From Cheiracanthium punctorium (lineage: Eukaryota; Arthropoda; Arachnida; Araneae; Cheiracanthiidae): a DNA stretch of 64,000 bases. The notes beneath the pieces were generated by a model that had not been told where the DNA came from, ran no database searches, and was given only the letters and a program-made list of their open reading frames with translations. The stretch spans positions 1,550,001 to 1,614,000 of the forward strand of contig JAWZYV010013019.1 of NCBI GenBank assembly GCA_038373885.1. The letters run 5' to 3'. This document shows positions 9,916 through 22,330 of this stretch, piece after piece (positions within the stretch are counted from its first letter, which is position 1; each line of letters begins with the position of its first letter). A program made the position numbers and the translations under genes.

Positions 9916-11497
9916 ATGTTCGACCAATAAGAATTATCACCAATTCTAAAAAGTATTCAAGAGATCGTAATTTAACATGCGTGTCGTGGAATATCATGTG
10001 TATTACAAAATTTTCCCAATTAAAAATGTTTTAAAAATTTTGAAAATTATAAAGCATTTATAAAACTAGTGTATTATGCTGAAAATGAATAAATTCCTTA
10101 TGTTTATTAATTTTTGTCCTTATGCATATTTCTGTTTATAGTTATTCTCTTTGTGTTTTATTTTCGTACTTTTATTAAAAACTAATACTCCTACGTTACC
10201 TTTTCATTTTTATTTTATTATTCATCTCTAATCCTTCCCTACTTTTTACTAGAATTTTTAATTTTTTTAGCTTTTTTTTTAAATTATATATTTGGAAAAA
10301 TATTAAGAAAAGTAAAAGTCGTAAGTCGAAAAAGTCTTCAACTTTCTTTCAGTTTCATGTATACGTTTAATAGGAAGTTTTTAAATGCTTTATAATATAC
10401 ACCAAGAATTATACTAAGGTATTTATGACATTATTAATGGCATATTCATCATAAGATGTATTGTTTCATGGATGATTGTTTCACTTTTTGAACATTTTAA
10501 TACTGTAAATATCATTGACGCTGTATTTTACACAAAAAATTTGATATTCATCATGAGTTCAATTTTTCAATATTTTTCATCAATTTGTGGTGTAGATGGA
10601 GAAATATTTATAAGAAATGAAATTTTATCCTGAGACTAAACTAATAAAAATCTTTATCGCATTAGATGTTAAATTTAAACACGGATAGATGCAATTAATT
10701 TGTTAAAATATAAATGCTTAAATTAACTTAATATATCGATTTGTTGACTGCATGCTTTTGATAAATATTATTTATTGAATGAAAATATGCGTAAATTTAA
10801 TATATAATAAATGAATTTTCGCATGATAAAATAGAAAATATGTCTCTACATTTCTGTTACATATATTTATATATTAATCTACATGGTTGAATTGATTAGC
10901 TAGTTAACTCACAGAGATATGTAATAAAATATAACGTATGATTTTCTTTTTACTACTGGAACTCTACTATTTCTATTTTGTTATTAATTTATTTGGATTA
11001 CCTCTTATTCCACGATTTTGCTGCTATTTTCATCTTCGGAAGCATTTCTGAAAGAAATACATGAGACAGTTAAACAAGAGTACTAAATAAAAAGTTGGAT
11101 TTTATCATGTTCACTATCGTTTATTTTACTGTACGAAATTACCGTAACATCAATAATATTAATAACATGATTTTTTCTTTCAAATGCACTTCAAGTTGTT
11201 AAATTTTGTCGCATGATAGTTATCCTAGTTAACTGATTCACAAGTACACTAATTTATTTTTTCTTGGTATTAAGTTTGCATTTGTGAGGATTTAAGTAAT
11301 AGAACATTATTTTAAAATACTTCTATGGACAAATTTATGATTTATAGGATGTTTTAGAAATTAAAAGTTTCATTAAAAATTAAATGTAGTCTTTTACGAA
11401 GCAATCAATGTATGTACTAAAATATAATACGAAATTAATAATATTATTCAAGCACGTGCAATGCATTACGGTTAAATAACGATTAATTAGCAATCGA
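9916..11497. other. Very AT-rich DNA, no gene seen
   Basis: Among the most A/T-dense parts of the window, with stops in all frames and no delimitable repeat. Confidence 0.5.
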
Positions 11498-11512
11498 TTA
11501 CGACCCGATTTA

Positions 11513-11743
11513 TGTCCCGCCACTGGCACAGCGCTAGCGCTTTGTGCTGGGAGACAGAAAGTGCCTGGTTCGCAGCCAGGTCGCGTCCGCCCGGCCTAAC
11601 TGTTCGGAGTTTTCCGTGGTTTTCTCCGAAGCTTAGAGTAAATACGGGATAGGACCGCTTAGTAAGTCCCCCACGGAGGGCAATCCCACCCCGGCCTAGA
11701 TCCCTAGCGTAGATAATTGGCCGTAACCCACATTTCCATTTTT
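11513..11743 (+). mobile_element. tRNA-derived SINE, family A relative, with target-site duplication
   Basis: The head has an A-box-like TGGCACAGCGC (11524-11534) and a B box GGTTCGCAGCC (11567-11577), about the spacing of a tRNA. The body has GTTTTCCGTGGTTTTCTCCG, then 'taaatacgggataggaccgc' and 'aagtcccccacggaggg', parallel to the 6560 element. Flanks ttacgacccgattta (11498-11512) and ttacgatacgattta (11744-11758) match at 13 of 15 bases, so this is a retroposed insertion with a short pyrimidine-rich 3' end. Confidence 0.8.
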
Positions 11744-11924
11744 TTACGATACGATTTAGGATTTAACTTCAGCAACAATGTTGCCATAAACTTAAAAAAA
11801 ATCAAACTTAAATAATGTTCAGTGGAAAGTATTAAATATTTGCTTTTTATTTTGTTTTATTTTACTTCTCATCAAATAGACAAATAATAGATACAAATTG
11901 AATAAAGAAAATTATCGAAACCAG

Positions 11925-12235
11925 TCCAAGATCATAACAACGTTTGGGAATCTACATTACGCCATTCTTCTTAATTTGTCTCACCGCTGTCAAAGAGTAC
12001 GTACGGCCTTCTTCCATTTGCTTTCTTTTCTACGCGTAAAAAGCGATTAGCCAAGACGTAGTGGAAAATGTATTCTCGGAAAACATATTCCTTGTGGAAA
12101 GGGTAGAATTTCCGAGTCATCTGTCACAGGAGATCATTCTTTTGTCTTGAGACGTTACCCTGAAAGAAATATGACGTATTGGTCAGGAAAGGAAATACAC
12201 TGACAATTTTTGAAAATGGTGAGACGTTAAGCTGA
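11925..12235 (+). repeat. Dispersed repeat of unknown class, copy b
   Basis: Matches copy a (9600-9915) over about 300 bases with insertions: acgccattcttcttaatttg, aaaaagcgattagccaagac, gagtcatctgtcacaggaga, ttgagacgttaccctgaaag. Its class is unknown. Confidence 0.5.
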
Positions 12236-12605
12236 TTGCAAATAGTATGTTTTTTTCAACTGGAAATGTGCTCTTTAAGGTAACCAGAACAATGTCTAAC
12301 GAAATCTTGGTATTCCTAGTAGATACAAGTTATATATTTTTTGAAGTATGAAAACTGGTTACAAGGCGCACACATATTTTAAGCAGCATTTGAAATAAAT
12401 AGAAATGAATTTAATGGGATAACTGTGAAATTCTGAAACCTGGAATGTCATACACAGTTTTACTTATAGTAATTTTTTGAAGCTAAGTCGAAATTCTAAC
12501 TATGCTCGAGAAGGCAGAGTACGCCACAATCTCTACCTCACAATCTCAATTCAGTTCTTAAGTATCTATGAAAAATTGGTTATATTCCCCCAAAACGTGT
12601 TTGCT
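12236..12605. other. AT-rich spacer, no gene seen
   Basis: No coding or repeat signal that I can delimit. Confidence 0.45.
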
Positions 12606-12611
12606 CGTATT

Positions 12612-12664
12612 ACGCCACTAAAGGCAACTAAAGCATTCTCTTCATAAGTTGCCTTTAGTGGCGT
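12612..12664. repeat. Perfect 18-bp hairpin
   Basis: ACGCCACTAAAGGCAACT at 12612-12629 is the exact inverse of 12647-12664, with a 17-base loop. Outer flanks (tcccccaaaa / ttttttgagggg) hint that the original palindrome was longer. The ACGCCACT word resembles hAT-type MITE ends seen elsewhere in this window. Confidence 0.8.
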
Positions 12665-12918
12665 ATACAAAATTTTTTTGAGGGGAGGGATTAATTTTTA
12701 AAAAAGCTTGTTTGTTATTTTTTTAAAATGTTCAATAAAGCAATGTAACGTCTTTTGTGGGGGATTAATTTATAAAAAATAAAACTTTTTCCTAAACAAA
12801 GAATACAACGAGACAAAATTTATCCTTGCGTAATTTCTTTTTTGTAGGGAGGGCGGGGGGGGGATGGGGGAGAGAGGGAGAACGGGGGAAGGATGTCCCC
12901 CAGACTCTCCTCAGGACC

Positions 12919-13089
12919 CAGTAGCGTAGCCAGGATTTTATTTCGGGGGGGGGCTGTGTTTCAAACTGTAAATTAAGTTTCAATTGTAAACTAAGTATCA
13001 AATTGTAAGCTAAGTAAAGTGTCACATTTCAGGTCGTCTTCAGTCCTCTCCGCCCCCTCTGGCTGCGGCCCTGTCAGAATCCGCCACTG
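12919..13089. mobile_element. Possible hAT-type MITE (CAGTRGCG ends)
   Basis: Left end CAGTAGCGTAGCCAGGATTT; right end, read inverted, CAGTGGCGGATTCTGACAG. CAGTGGCG-type ends with a following poly-G/C stretch are typical of hAT MITEs. The 8 bases on each side (tcaggacc / agtaatgt) do not match, so either the duplication has decayed or the pairing is fortuitous. Confidence 0.45.
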
Positions 13090-13680
13090 AGTAATGTATT
13101 TGCAAAAATCTAGGCTAATATTGCTGTTATTCAAAGATGATATACAAAGTATAACATGGTAGAGTGTGATACACATATTGCATTCGATGTACGAAATATA
13201 GATTTGCGCTGTTGTTCTTTCATGAAAAAAGCTTCCTATTGTTAGAATGAGGCTGCAAAAAATGCCGATGATTTGTATATAGTCCCAAAAAGATTAACTT
13301 AGTAATTCAGAAAGTGTTATGTCATTTGAAACATCAGTAGAAGGTATGTGAATACATAAAAACCAAATGTAGCAGTTCATCTTTCAAAGTCGGCTTAAAA
13401 TCCTTGAAGAACTCTTTCGTTTCGAAGAGTTTTTGTACAAAATGGTAGCACAGCTCAGCGAAATGCGGGTTCCAAAATAATCAGACTTCTTCAGAACCAA
13501 ATGCTCTATGACAGCGGTCAGTCAGATAAATTCACATTTCTGTTGGGGTTCAGTAAGGAACGCAATTTCAAAAGCACGTGCACTGTGAAAAAGCAGCGAA
13601 GAGAATGAGGCCAGTTTCATAAAATCCAGTGATGAAGAAAGGGAGTTTTAATAATAAAAGAGCTGGAATTTTTGGAGATA
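13090..13680. other. Spacer, no gene seen
   Basis: Short open frames on the minus strand have no family resemblance. No repeat is delimited. Confidence 0.45.
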
Positions 13681-13726
13681 CAGCATACTCTCGATTATCC
13701 GTGCGCGGATTATACAGGACAGGGGC
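13681..13726 (+). repeat. Single pogo/Tigger-like terminus
   Basis: CAGCATACTCTCGATTATCC followed by 'gtgcgcggattatacaggac' resembles CAGTA-CTCTCGATTATCCG termini of pogo/Tigger-type elements as I remember them. I see no matching inverted end nearby, so this is a terminus remnant at most. Confidence 0.3.
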
Positions 13727-13745
13727 TAAGTACAAGTGCCGAAAA

Positions 13746-13775
13746 ATAATATGTGATGACGGCATCACATATTAT
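13746..13775. repeat. Perfect 13-bp hairpin with 4-nt loop
   Basis: ATAATATGTGATG (13746-13758), loop acgg, then the exact inverse at 13763-13775. The tight loop makes a stable stem. Confidence 0.75.
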
Positions 13776-15144
13776 CTTCCAACAGCCCGAAAAGCCACAT
13801 TTAAAAAAAAATTAATTATATTTCCGAAGTAACAAAAAATTGAATGAAACAAGTTAAGTGTGTGTGCGAAGCAAAAGCAAAAGAAAAAAAAATTGTACCT
13901 GTAAAACGCAGTTCCATCCCCTTTACAAATATACAAATACACAAAAATTTCTCTCTCTTGAACTAAAATTCTTCAAAAGGTTGTACAGTTGTTACAACAC
14001 ATATCATATGAAGCACATTTCAAACAGCAAACAAAAAAAATATGTATCGTTGTGAATACATCTGATATCATATTAGGTTATTAGAGTACACACTAGCTTA
14101 AATAAAACATTAATATTGTAACATTGATAGCTATCTTGTATATGCAGATTCTTATCTGCAAGAGATATCTAAAAAAAAATTATTTTTTGTAAATGAATAA
14201 TACAGAAAAGTTCCTCTGCTACGTAGCAGTCATCAAGTCTATCAAAATGAACAGAATATTTCTCCACAGTTCTTGAAAATGTCTGTTCTATATGATTCAT
14301 TTTATTTAACTCTGACTAAAACATGAAAAGTTCAAGAACATAAATGCATTTCTTTGACATAACAGATATAATAAGACAGTAAAAACATATATACATTATC
14401 TTTTATAACATACACTTAAAATAGAAAACTTATACAAAATATTCCACAAGTTCTTGTTTATTAATAGTTTTTCAAACATATATTTGTTTATCAACTCAAA
14501 CAAGTGACTTACAGTAATGATGTTTCAGTTCAGTTTTCAAGCGTTAACTCTCCAAGCGGCTTTGACGTCAAATTCAGTTTATTTAATTCCAATTTTCACT
14601 GCAAAGCACCAAGAATTTATATTGCTCATATCACACTGGTATAACAAAATATGTTTTGATTTTAAAGCTTGAAGTAATTCTGATAGCTTATTTTTTACAA
14701 TTAACAAAAATTTCTACCAAACTTCTTCCCCTTATTACATTTTAAAAGCTGCATGAAAATTGAGCGGTGAAAACAACTTTGCGTTATTAGCCCATTTTCA
14801 AGACTTTCACGCGGTTAATGGAAGTTGTGAAATTAAGAAAGTTAAATAAAGCCGGCCAAGCTCAACGATCTTGATTTGTATTACCTTTTAAATTAAAACT
14901 TCATTTTCAGGTGAAAACTTGTTGTTGAAAGTCCGACAGAAACTATTCCTCCAAACTTACTCGAACCATTAGAAGAAGAGCCTTCCAATCATTTTACCAC
15001 CTGAGATAATTTTTGCAATTTGAGCTGCTTTTTCCACATCAATAGGTCAGAGTAAAAAAAGTTTTTATGAAGTTTTTTTTAATTTTACATTACTAAACAA
15101 AGTACAGATACCTGAATATAAAGTGAATCCTGGTGTGAAGTAAA
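13776..15144. other. AT-rich DNA, no gene seen
   Basis: Many A/T runs. Short open frames only, and no recognisable repeat. Confidence 0.45.
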
Positions 15145-15461
15145 AGGTGTCTCAAAACGGCAAGAAGTTTTAATTTACTCACACTTTGAGTTTAATCGCA
15201 GACCACGGAGTTTTATCACTGTCGTATCTTCAAATTGTTTGCACGCTGTCCACGGTAACTTTTCGAGCTGTCTCTGCTAATTTTTTTTTATTTTTGTAAC
15301 GAATTTTCATGATTTCTGTGCGTTGCTCCATCTTGAAAGTTCTGCACCGAACCTCCCACTGAAAACTTCCTAATGCAGTTGTCAAAAATCAGTTCCCCAT
15401 GTTTGCCACTCTGAAAAAAGGTATCATGCAATTTAAAATACCGGACCATTTTGAAACACCT
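15145..15461. mobile_element. ~317-bp element with AGGTGTYTCAAAAYGG ends
   Basis: AGGTGTCTCAAAACGG (15145-15160) and the inverse of ccattttgaaacacct (15446-15461) match at 14 of 16 positions. The interior is somewhat more GC-balanced than its flanks and has no long frame beyond a 70-codon minus-strand shadow. It is a non-autonomous DNA element of unassigned superfamily. Confidence 0.5.
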
Positions 15462-16199
15462 TATATATGATCTTTCATTTATAGTTTTCAAGTTGCGCAA
15501 ACTGTAAATTCGTCATATATACTTTTTTTTCGAGAAAATTTTAAAAATTTAATAATATTTCTTTTTTCCAAATAAATATTCTTAATTATTTACTTTTTTC
15601 TGTCAAAAGGTTTTTTATTTCATTTTTTATGAACTACTGGATCAATATATATAAACACGTTCATAACCCATGATAAAACAAATGGTAAAATAAAATGGTT
15701 CATTATGTAAAGGTTAAACTGTTTTCAATTCGACGTTATTTATTACAATATTGATGCATAATAATACAATGATTCTAATCTTCCTTTTCACAAAACACAA
15801 TAAATTTTTGACGTATTGATGACTTACTTTTAACTTAAACTGAAATTACATGAGAGAGCAACTAATATTTTAAAATCATTAATCTTGTTTTATTAAAGAT
15901 GAATCCCAATTTTTATGCAAGAACATTTAAAAATAGAAGCTCTAGAAACATTTGTATTACATATATCCAGGAAATAAAATGAAAGAATCACTATGTCAGC
16001 TGTCACTGGGATAACTATTTCTATTCATCATCATTACTGTTACGAATAAATGGCAGGAAGTTAAAGCAATAACATGCTCGCAGCAATAACATGCAATCAG
16101 TAAAATTGATATGATTACTTTTTTTACACAACAAAAACTTCAATTCATAGAAATAATCCCTAGTAAATTGAAAATCTACGTTAAATGCTACGGAGTGGA
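15462..16199. other. AT-rich DNA, no gene seen
   Basis: No coding or structural signal that I can delimit. Confidence 0.45.
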
Positions 16200-16420
16200 G
16201 TACAGTCGCAATATCCAATACTTGCCATACATTAGAGACTACTTTCAAGATACTTAACTTCAATAACCTTGTCGAAGAGAGAGGACGATATTTTCTCATT
16301 TCCATGTAAAAACAATTAGGGTAAACACTTAATTGAATTTATTCTGAAAGAAAACGAAAAACAACCACTTAGTTTGTCACTAGAGACTATTTGTATTCAT
16401 TCAGGTGTTCATATTAAAAA
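16200..16420 (+). repeat. Dispersed repeat of unknown class, copy c (weaker)
   Basis: Shares the 'tcatttccatgtaaaaacaattag' type stretch and following 'tttgtcactagagactattt' with copies a and b, at lower similarity. It suggests a third, more decayed copy. Confidence 0.35.
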
Positions 16421-17579
16421 TAAGTGAGTTATCAAAAGAAGAGCATGTTTTGTGTATTGTGTGAAATTCTATGTTGCTATGAAGCTAGTATAACGCTTCA
16501 TTCGACAACACTGTAGTGCCAATCAAGCTGTGTGATGAAAATAAAAAAAAAGAAAAGAAAAGTAAAAATTGGCGGCTTGACCGTGAATGGACTGAATTGA
16601 GCTCATATGGCATCTGAAAAATAAATACTATGGAAATTCGCATGCCACCACCAGATGAGATACATTTTTGAATGCTCACCGAGGTTTCAGAATCTCACCT
16701 TAAGTCAGCTTCTGGTTAAACCAAATGCGTAGAATGATTACTGGAGATGAAGAAACAACAAAACATGTTTTTCTAGATATGAAATAATTACTCTTACATC
16801 TAAAGAAATGGCCATGCCGCTACATATGTACAGTGTAATTCAACTTACACAACATACACAACATTACACAAGTTCATATAATAATTGAAACAATTTTGTA
16901 GCTACAAACTGACTAAGTTGAAAAATTGGCAAAGAACTTGGACTAGTTACAAAATAGAAGTGAAATGCATCTGAATACAGGACATATCCTCTTCAAAAAT
17001 AATGAAAGTTTTATTTAATCTTCCATACATTGGTCAGTTGATTGCCACTATAAAGTAAGAAACAAGTTTTCCATAGAAAAAATCTGCAATTCCAGTTTAG
17101 TTCCAATTATGCGTAGGAAAGCAATTCTTCTTGTCGAATTGACCACAATTGAAAAATGGAAAAGGAATTATTATTATTATTATTATTATTATTTTGCCGC
17201 TAAAGTTGTATGTGCGTTGAATACCGGTAACTTTTTTGTGGGGTACCCGTATTAGAAATAAAACCAGAGATCAGCAAATATCATGGTAGAAAAACAGATT
17301 TTCGCGTAATAAAAGGTTAGATTTAGACATTCTGCTTCTGCTGTTAAAAAAAAAAAAAAAAACGCTTTCTGTATGCTTATGATTTTAACCCAGACCTTAG
17401 AATATAAGAAATGCAATATGATTTTCTAAGCTCTCGGATGAGCTGACATGATACAGACGTTTCCAAAGATACTTAATGATTTGTGCTTAATTACCATACA
17501 CGTATAGTGTAAAAACCTTCTCTGGTAGACTTGCATTTGTAAGTGCAGTTGTAAACTGCAAAACAATGGGTAAGTGACA
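16421..17579. other. AT-rich DNA with simple repeats
   Basis: Contains an (ATT)n run at about 17167-17195 and a poly-A run near 17345-17362. No gene seen. Confidence 0.55.
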
Positions 17580-17862
17580 GTCCCGCAGTGGCCTAGTCGC
17601 TAATCTTCGTTCCCAATAGTACACGGAAATTGAGCCAGCACCGGCTTGGCCAGTGCTTGGGAGGGTGAGAACCTCTCTCGGCTGGACTGCTGTGGAACCG
17701 TGTACGCTAAAAGAAGCTGGTACACGACGTAAAATCTGTCGTGGCTCCAATGTTCTCCATGTTCAAATGATACCTCTGAGGGCGCCAACCCAGGTACTAG
17801 ATCTCTCATCTGGAATTGGATCAAAATTAGGAGACCACTCGTACGAAGCAACGTTGTTCTGC
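17580..17862 (+). mobile_element. SINE-like repeat, family D, copy 2
   Basis: Reads cccgcagtggcctagtcgct ... cggcttggccagtgcttggg ... ctctctcggctggactgctg ... cgtaaaatctgtcgtggctc ... tctggaattggatcaaaatt, colinear with the inverse of 7034-7322. TGGCCTAGTCG fits a Pol III A box. Overlapping open frames on both strands here are shadows. Confidence 0.7.
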
Positions 17863-18951
17863 CTAATATGCGCCCCCATTATGATATGACAAACAACTGT
17901 GGCCCTCGAAGAGGTCAAGCCTACAGTAGACCGTTGATTAGATAGAAAAAGAAATGTGTATGTGTCATAAGAAATTTTTTTACCAAAAGAGAAAGAAGAA
18001 GAGAACGAACACAATCTGTAGACCTCATTTTTAGCTGTCAGTCAACAGTACTAACTGACTAATATTTTTCGACAGCCACATTTGGAAGTTTCTGCTTTCA
18101 CCAATTCACCACACTACTTTTTTTGAATGATCAAGCCCAAAAGTCCAGAAATACACACTACAGTGAGACAACCAGACTTCGTAACCACCTCGGTTATGCT
18201 TATTTAGATACATACTTGAATATGGCAAAATTGCAATAAGAAACAATCCTTATACAAATGAACCCAATTAACACAATTGTCTAATGTTTCCTGTCAGTAC
18301 CACTTTCCGTAATTTCATTTTCTTCTCCAGAAAGCAGAAGGAAGTGTACTTTTTCAATTCTCCCGTAAAAACAAGTAAGTTGTAAACATGAAGCGAACGG
18401 TAAACAGACATAATCTGATAAGTAATTTAATATCCAAACGAAAGTATCAGCCTATCAGTTTTGATTATACATCACTGTTCCTGTTAGCAACATAATGAAA
18501 ATAACGCTTAATCAGATGTACAACATTTGATTAATAAAAGTAAATAGATATATAAATTGTGTTTTAAATATTAGAATTTATTTTAATTATGTAATCATTT
18601 CGATAAGAGTGTTTTCTTAAGATATTTATTCATTAATTTTTCTTATTGAATTGGAATATTTAATTTTAAAAAATATTGTCTGGAATCAAATTTTATCACT
18701 GGTATTGTTCAACGAGTCTGTAATTTTTGAAAGCGTATTGGAGAAACTGAGATATTACCAACTAAATTATTAAGGTTTGTTTTGTATTTTTTAATAAGTC
18801 ATCCACAGTCCTAGCTATAATATTTCTCCGCTCATTACAAAATTTAAATAATTAATTATGCTATATTTGTTAGCATCAGAGTGTTGTTAATTTCAACACA
18901 ACGAAAATCTTGTTTTCAAAAGTTGAATATAAATGAAAACAAGATAATAAA
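17863..18951. other. AT-rich DNA, no gene seen
   Basis: Short frames only. No repeat delimited. Confidence 0.45.
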
Positions 18952-18953
18952 TA

Positions 18954-19514
18954 CCGTATATCCCGGCGTATAACACGCACCAGTAAATTTCGGTATGTCT
19001 TATTATTGTCAAGCAATTACTGCTGTTTAACACTTATCCTATTTTCAATACCAAAATCAAAGTATTATTACAGCATGAGCCGAAATAAAACCAGAAATAA
19101 TTGTAAATTCATTTTAAAAATGTGGAATAATCAAATTCACTATACGGAACAGAGGATGACATTTTATAGTTGTAAGAAAGTGACAATGTAGATGACGATG
19201 ACATACTCGAAAATAGAAATCAGGATGAATACAATGAACTTTTCATGTCATTTCATAAAGATTAAATTCGTTAGAAAATGTTTATTGTAAGTTTTTTTTT
19301 TGTTGTTTGTTTGGTTTTGTTTATATTATTAAATATATCGATAAATTCGATAAGTAGTTGATAATAATTATCTTTTGTAATGTAATGCATATTTTTAATG
19401 TTTATTTATAAATTTTTGATCTTAATCATTTTATATTCGGCGTATAGTACGCACACGAGAAAACAAAGTAGATTTTTGTAATTGAAAGTGCGTGTTATAC
19501 TCCGAGATATACGG
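18954..19514. mobile_element. 561-bp TA-flanked TIR element (CCGTATATCYCGG ends)
   Basis: Left end CCGTATATCCCGGCGTATAA (18954 on) and the inverse of the right end, CCGTATATCTCGGAGTATAA (to 19514), agree at 18 of 20 bases, and both run on into CACGCAC. TA flanks both sides (18952-18953 and 19515-19516), as expected of the Tc1/mariner/pogo group. Ends of the form ACCGTATTT..CGGA..TATAA..CGCAC are widespread among animal MITEs as I recall. The interior has only a 61-codon frame. Confidence 0.75.
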
Positions 19515-19516
19515 TA

Positions 19517-21013
19517 TAAACTATTCGTGCACATAATTCAAAACTATCTCCAAACTGACCACGTTCGTGGTTGCTTATTCTTCATTTGAAGGATGGAAAT
19601 AAAGTTCTTGCAAAATAGCATTAATAGTGGTGTGCTTAGTTCATACTGCTTTCAAAGTGTGCTTTTTAAGTTTTTAAACACAAACATTTTAAGACTGATT
19701 TACGATAATTCAATAATGCCAAAATTTGGCGATATCTCGCTAGACTTAAGCGATATTGCCAAGTTGGATTCAGAATTAAAAACTTATTTCCTATGTCAGT
19801 AATTAAAAATTATAAATTCGCTGACTCTGCATGCTAAAATTGCACAAGAAATGTCTCTGCATCAAATGCCAAGAAAAAAAAGTTCTTATTAAACAAAGCT
19901 CATGAAGAATAAACATGTAAATCTACGAGATGATTATTTTTTTCCAGTCTCGAAGAACTGAAGATCCATCTTAATTAGATCATTACTGAATTCTTTTCTG
20001 CATTTGAAGCTGAAACAACGATTCACTGTCGATTGTTTCTTTACATGTTTCTGACTCTAAATCAGTTGTGTCTGAGATAACAAGCTGCGGGAGAGATTAA
20101 GACCGTATCTAGTTTTAGAAACGACGTTAATTAGCCGAAATTAACAAGTTTCCGATTAACAAGTTCCGCTTAGCAAATTGCTTTGTCATTTAGTCATTTT
20201 CTTTCAATTTTAAGATTTCCTTTCTTAATTTTTGCTTTTTAAGAAGTACACAATGCTTTAATGGTTATCATAATATATGCTTCTATTTTTTAAGTTAAAC
20301 CTTTGTGTTTTTAAAATAATTACAGCCATGCGATGTATTAGAAATCAACATTTTATTTTAAAAAATACTGTATTTAACTGTAAAATTATTGTGAATTAAA
20401 ACACTTTCTTATCTAATTGTTATAAAGTAATAACAAATTACATAAATCAAATATTTTCATTTGCGTTAACCGCCTTAAAGTACATGGAAATTTTTGTGCT
20501 TATAAAATACTCTAAAAAATTATCACGCGTATCGCAACCCAAACCCGTGGAGGGATTTAGTTATGGGTTTTCAAAGCAACATTGCATATTATATCCCCGC
20601 AGGCAGGATCATAGCTCAATAGTTATAAGATTCCGAAATGAGAACCATTTCCTAAGAAACACAATCAGACATAATTATCTGGATATTAAACCTATTAAAC
20701 ACACAAATCGCTGACTTCTAGTCAATTTCTGTGGTGACATAACCTACATCTACAACAATCAAATCTACCAATTCGACAACTACAACATATCTACACTTTA
20801 CTCATAGCCGTCAACTATACCGATTTTATCAGAAGGTTTTCCACCACTAAATTTTACTAAGCAACTATAAGTTTAAAATAAGGCTAAATTTTTAATGCGA
20901 AATAGAACTGTTTAAAAGTTCTGTTGGAAAAATCTTCCAGTAAAATCGGAAGAGTTGGTAGCTGTCTTAACCATACCATTCACCAAACATTACATGCAAA
21001 CTTTGTCCACGCA
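19517..21013. other. AT-rich DNA, mostly featureless
   Basis: A stretch near 20130-20175 (gccgaaattaacaagtttcc, gattaacaagttccg) resembles Tigger/pogo terminal wording but has no partner. The 76-codon frame at 20484-20714 has no recognised family. Confidence 0.4.
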
Positions 21014-21027
21014 ATTTTCTAAACCTT

Positions 21028-21241
21028 TTTTTTTCCACGGGTGGTCACTTGCCGACTAGGAATTGTCCACTATAACTGGCCGAAGGTATTGTGGCTATTT
21101 TATTATGGGGTCACCCAGTGGGCAGCCAGCGTTTCCTCCTATGAGGGACGGACAAGTTAGCATCTATGCCCAAGCCGGGATTCGAACCCGGACTGAAGGC
21201 GTGGTAGAACAGTTCTTAAGCCACTACACCACCTGGGCGGC
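21028..21241 (-). mobile_element. tRNA-derived SINE, family E, with perfect 14-bp duplication
   Basis: ATTTTCTAAACCTT at 21014-21027 is repeated exactly at 21242-21255. The poly-T just inside the left duplication is the minus-strand poly-A tail, and the tRNA-like head is at the right, so the element reads right to left. This is a clean product of LINE-driven retroposition and looks relatively young. It lies just upstream of a LINE remnant. The forward open frame over it is antisense and not a gene. Confidence 0.9.
21167..21238 (-). tRNA. tRNA-like head of the SINE (not a functional tRNA)
   Basis: On the minus strand the 72-nt block starts GCCCAGG and ends CTTGGGC plus A, forming a 7-bp acceptor stem with one wobble. 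A perfect 5-bp T stem CCGGG/CCCGG encloses TTCGAAT, and TGGTGTAGTGG serves as an A box. The anticodon arm does not fold canonically, so it is a pseudo-tRNA acting as an internal Pol III promoter. Confidence 0.7.
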
Positions 21242-21356
21242 ATTTTCTAAACCTTGAATGTCCCCTTTGGTCAGTAATTAATTAAAGCACTCAAGAGAGA
21301 GATAAAAACTTCGCCCTACTATATAACATTCATTATGTCGGCGATCCTATATTAAA

Positions 21357-21494
21357 CATGACTGTCTTGCTGGAAACCTTTTTACCACTGATGTCCTCCC
21401 GAACCCCTATTGCACATTCTGCGAGGACCTTGCCATAATGGATAGTCACCACATCACCTACTACAGAGCTCTTCAATGGCACTTCCTATGTTGA
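21357..21494 (+). pseudogene. LINE (jockey-like) ORF2 C-terminal remnant
   Basis: The frame from 21357 reads HDCLAGNLF... PYCTFCEDLAIMDSHHITYY and stops at 21492. A conserved LINE ORF2 tail has a GHD-L--HL block, then C-x2-C, then 'MDS-H' and H-x3-4-C. Here CTFC and the H are kept, while the final cysteine appears as tyrosine. It is only the last ~45 codons. Upstream, stops and the SINE insertion separate it from any remaining RT. The 21495-21720 stretch may be its 3' end. Confidence 0.65.
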
Positions 21495-21539
21495 GCGATG
21501 TCGGGAGGCTAGAAGCCGAATAAGACAATGATTTTCCTT

Positions 21540-22330
21540 ATTTCGTTTCTTGTTCTTTGTTTCTCTTTTTGATATTTTTATGTCAAGCCCGACGGTCGGA
21601 CTGTTCATGCAGACTACTTCGTACTGTATTTGACTGATACTTAGCCCGACCCAATAAGTTTGGGGAATCAGTACAATACAGTACGATTTACAAATACACT
21701 AATAAAGTCTACACATACTGGAGGTAAAAACCTATTTGCCCAGGGCATCTCTACAAGAACATTCCAACAATCACCAGCTAAACTTCATAAATAATTTTAA
21801 CTTTATTGTATTCTATTACATTTAATTTTTTTCCCCGTCTCATTCTTGAGAATTTTCATCCCAGAAAACGGCAAAACCTATATGATTTCATCCCCCTACT
21901 TTTCAACACACGAGCATACCTAGTGTTTGCTTGGTAGGAGAGCGGAGAGAGAAAGGATACTTCTTCCCCTAAACGAACAAAAGGTTACTCAGGGAGAGGA
22001 AATTTTCACAAAAATACACTTGTTTTGAAGTACAGAAATAGAGGAAAGAACTGACGGGACAACTGTATTCCCGGGTGCCGGCTTTTAGAAAAAAATTTCA
22101 TGGGATAACTGTCGTCCCAGCCGGATTCCAAAGGTTAACTAAATACAGAAAAAAAAAATACTGCAACAAAAATTACCTACAATAATTAAATTATAAAAAT
22201 ATTATCACTCCACAATGATTAAATAAAAATGTATAACAAGTAATAAACACAAGTAAACAAAATCCGTTTGCATTTTAAAACTGAAACAAACAAGACAAAA
22301 GTAAACTCCCATTTCACACCCATACTTATC
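21540..22330. other. Mixed-composition DNA, no gene seen
   Basis: Contains 'gggacaactgtattcccggg' and 'gggataactgtcgtcccagc' (22056-22130), a short imperfect direct repeat, and the possible LINE 3' region. No coding frame. Confidence 0.4.

Noticed and set aside
21167..21238. Functional tRNA gene
   Set aside because: Acceptor and T arms are good, but the anticodon arm does not fold and the block is the head of a SINE with poly-A and target duplication.
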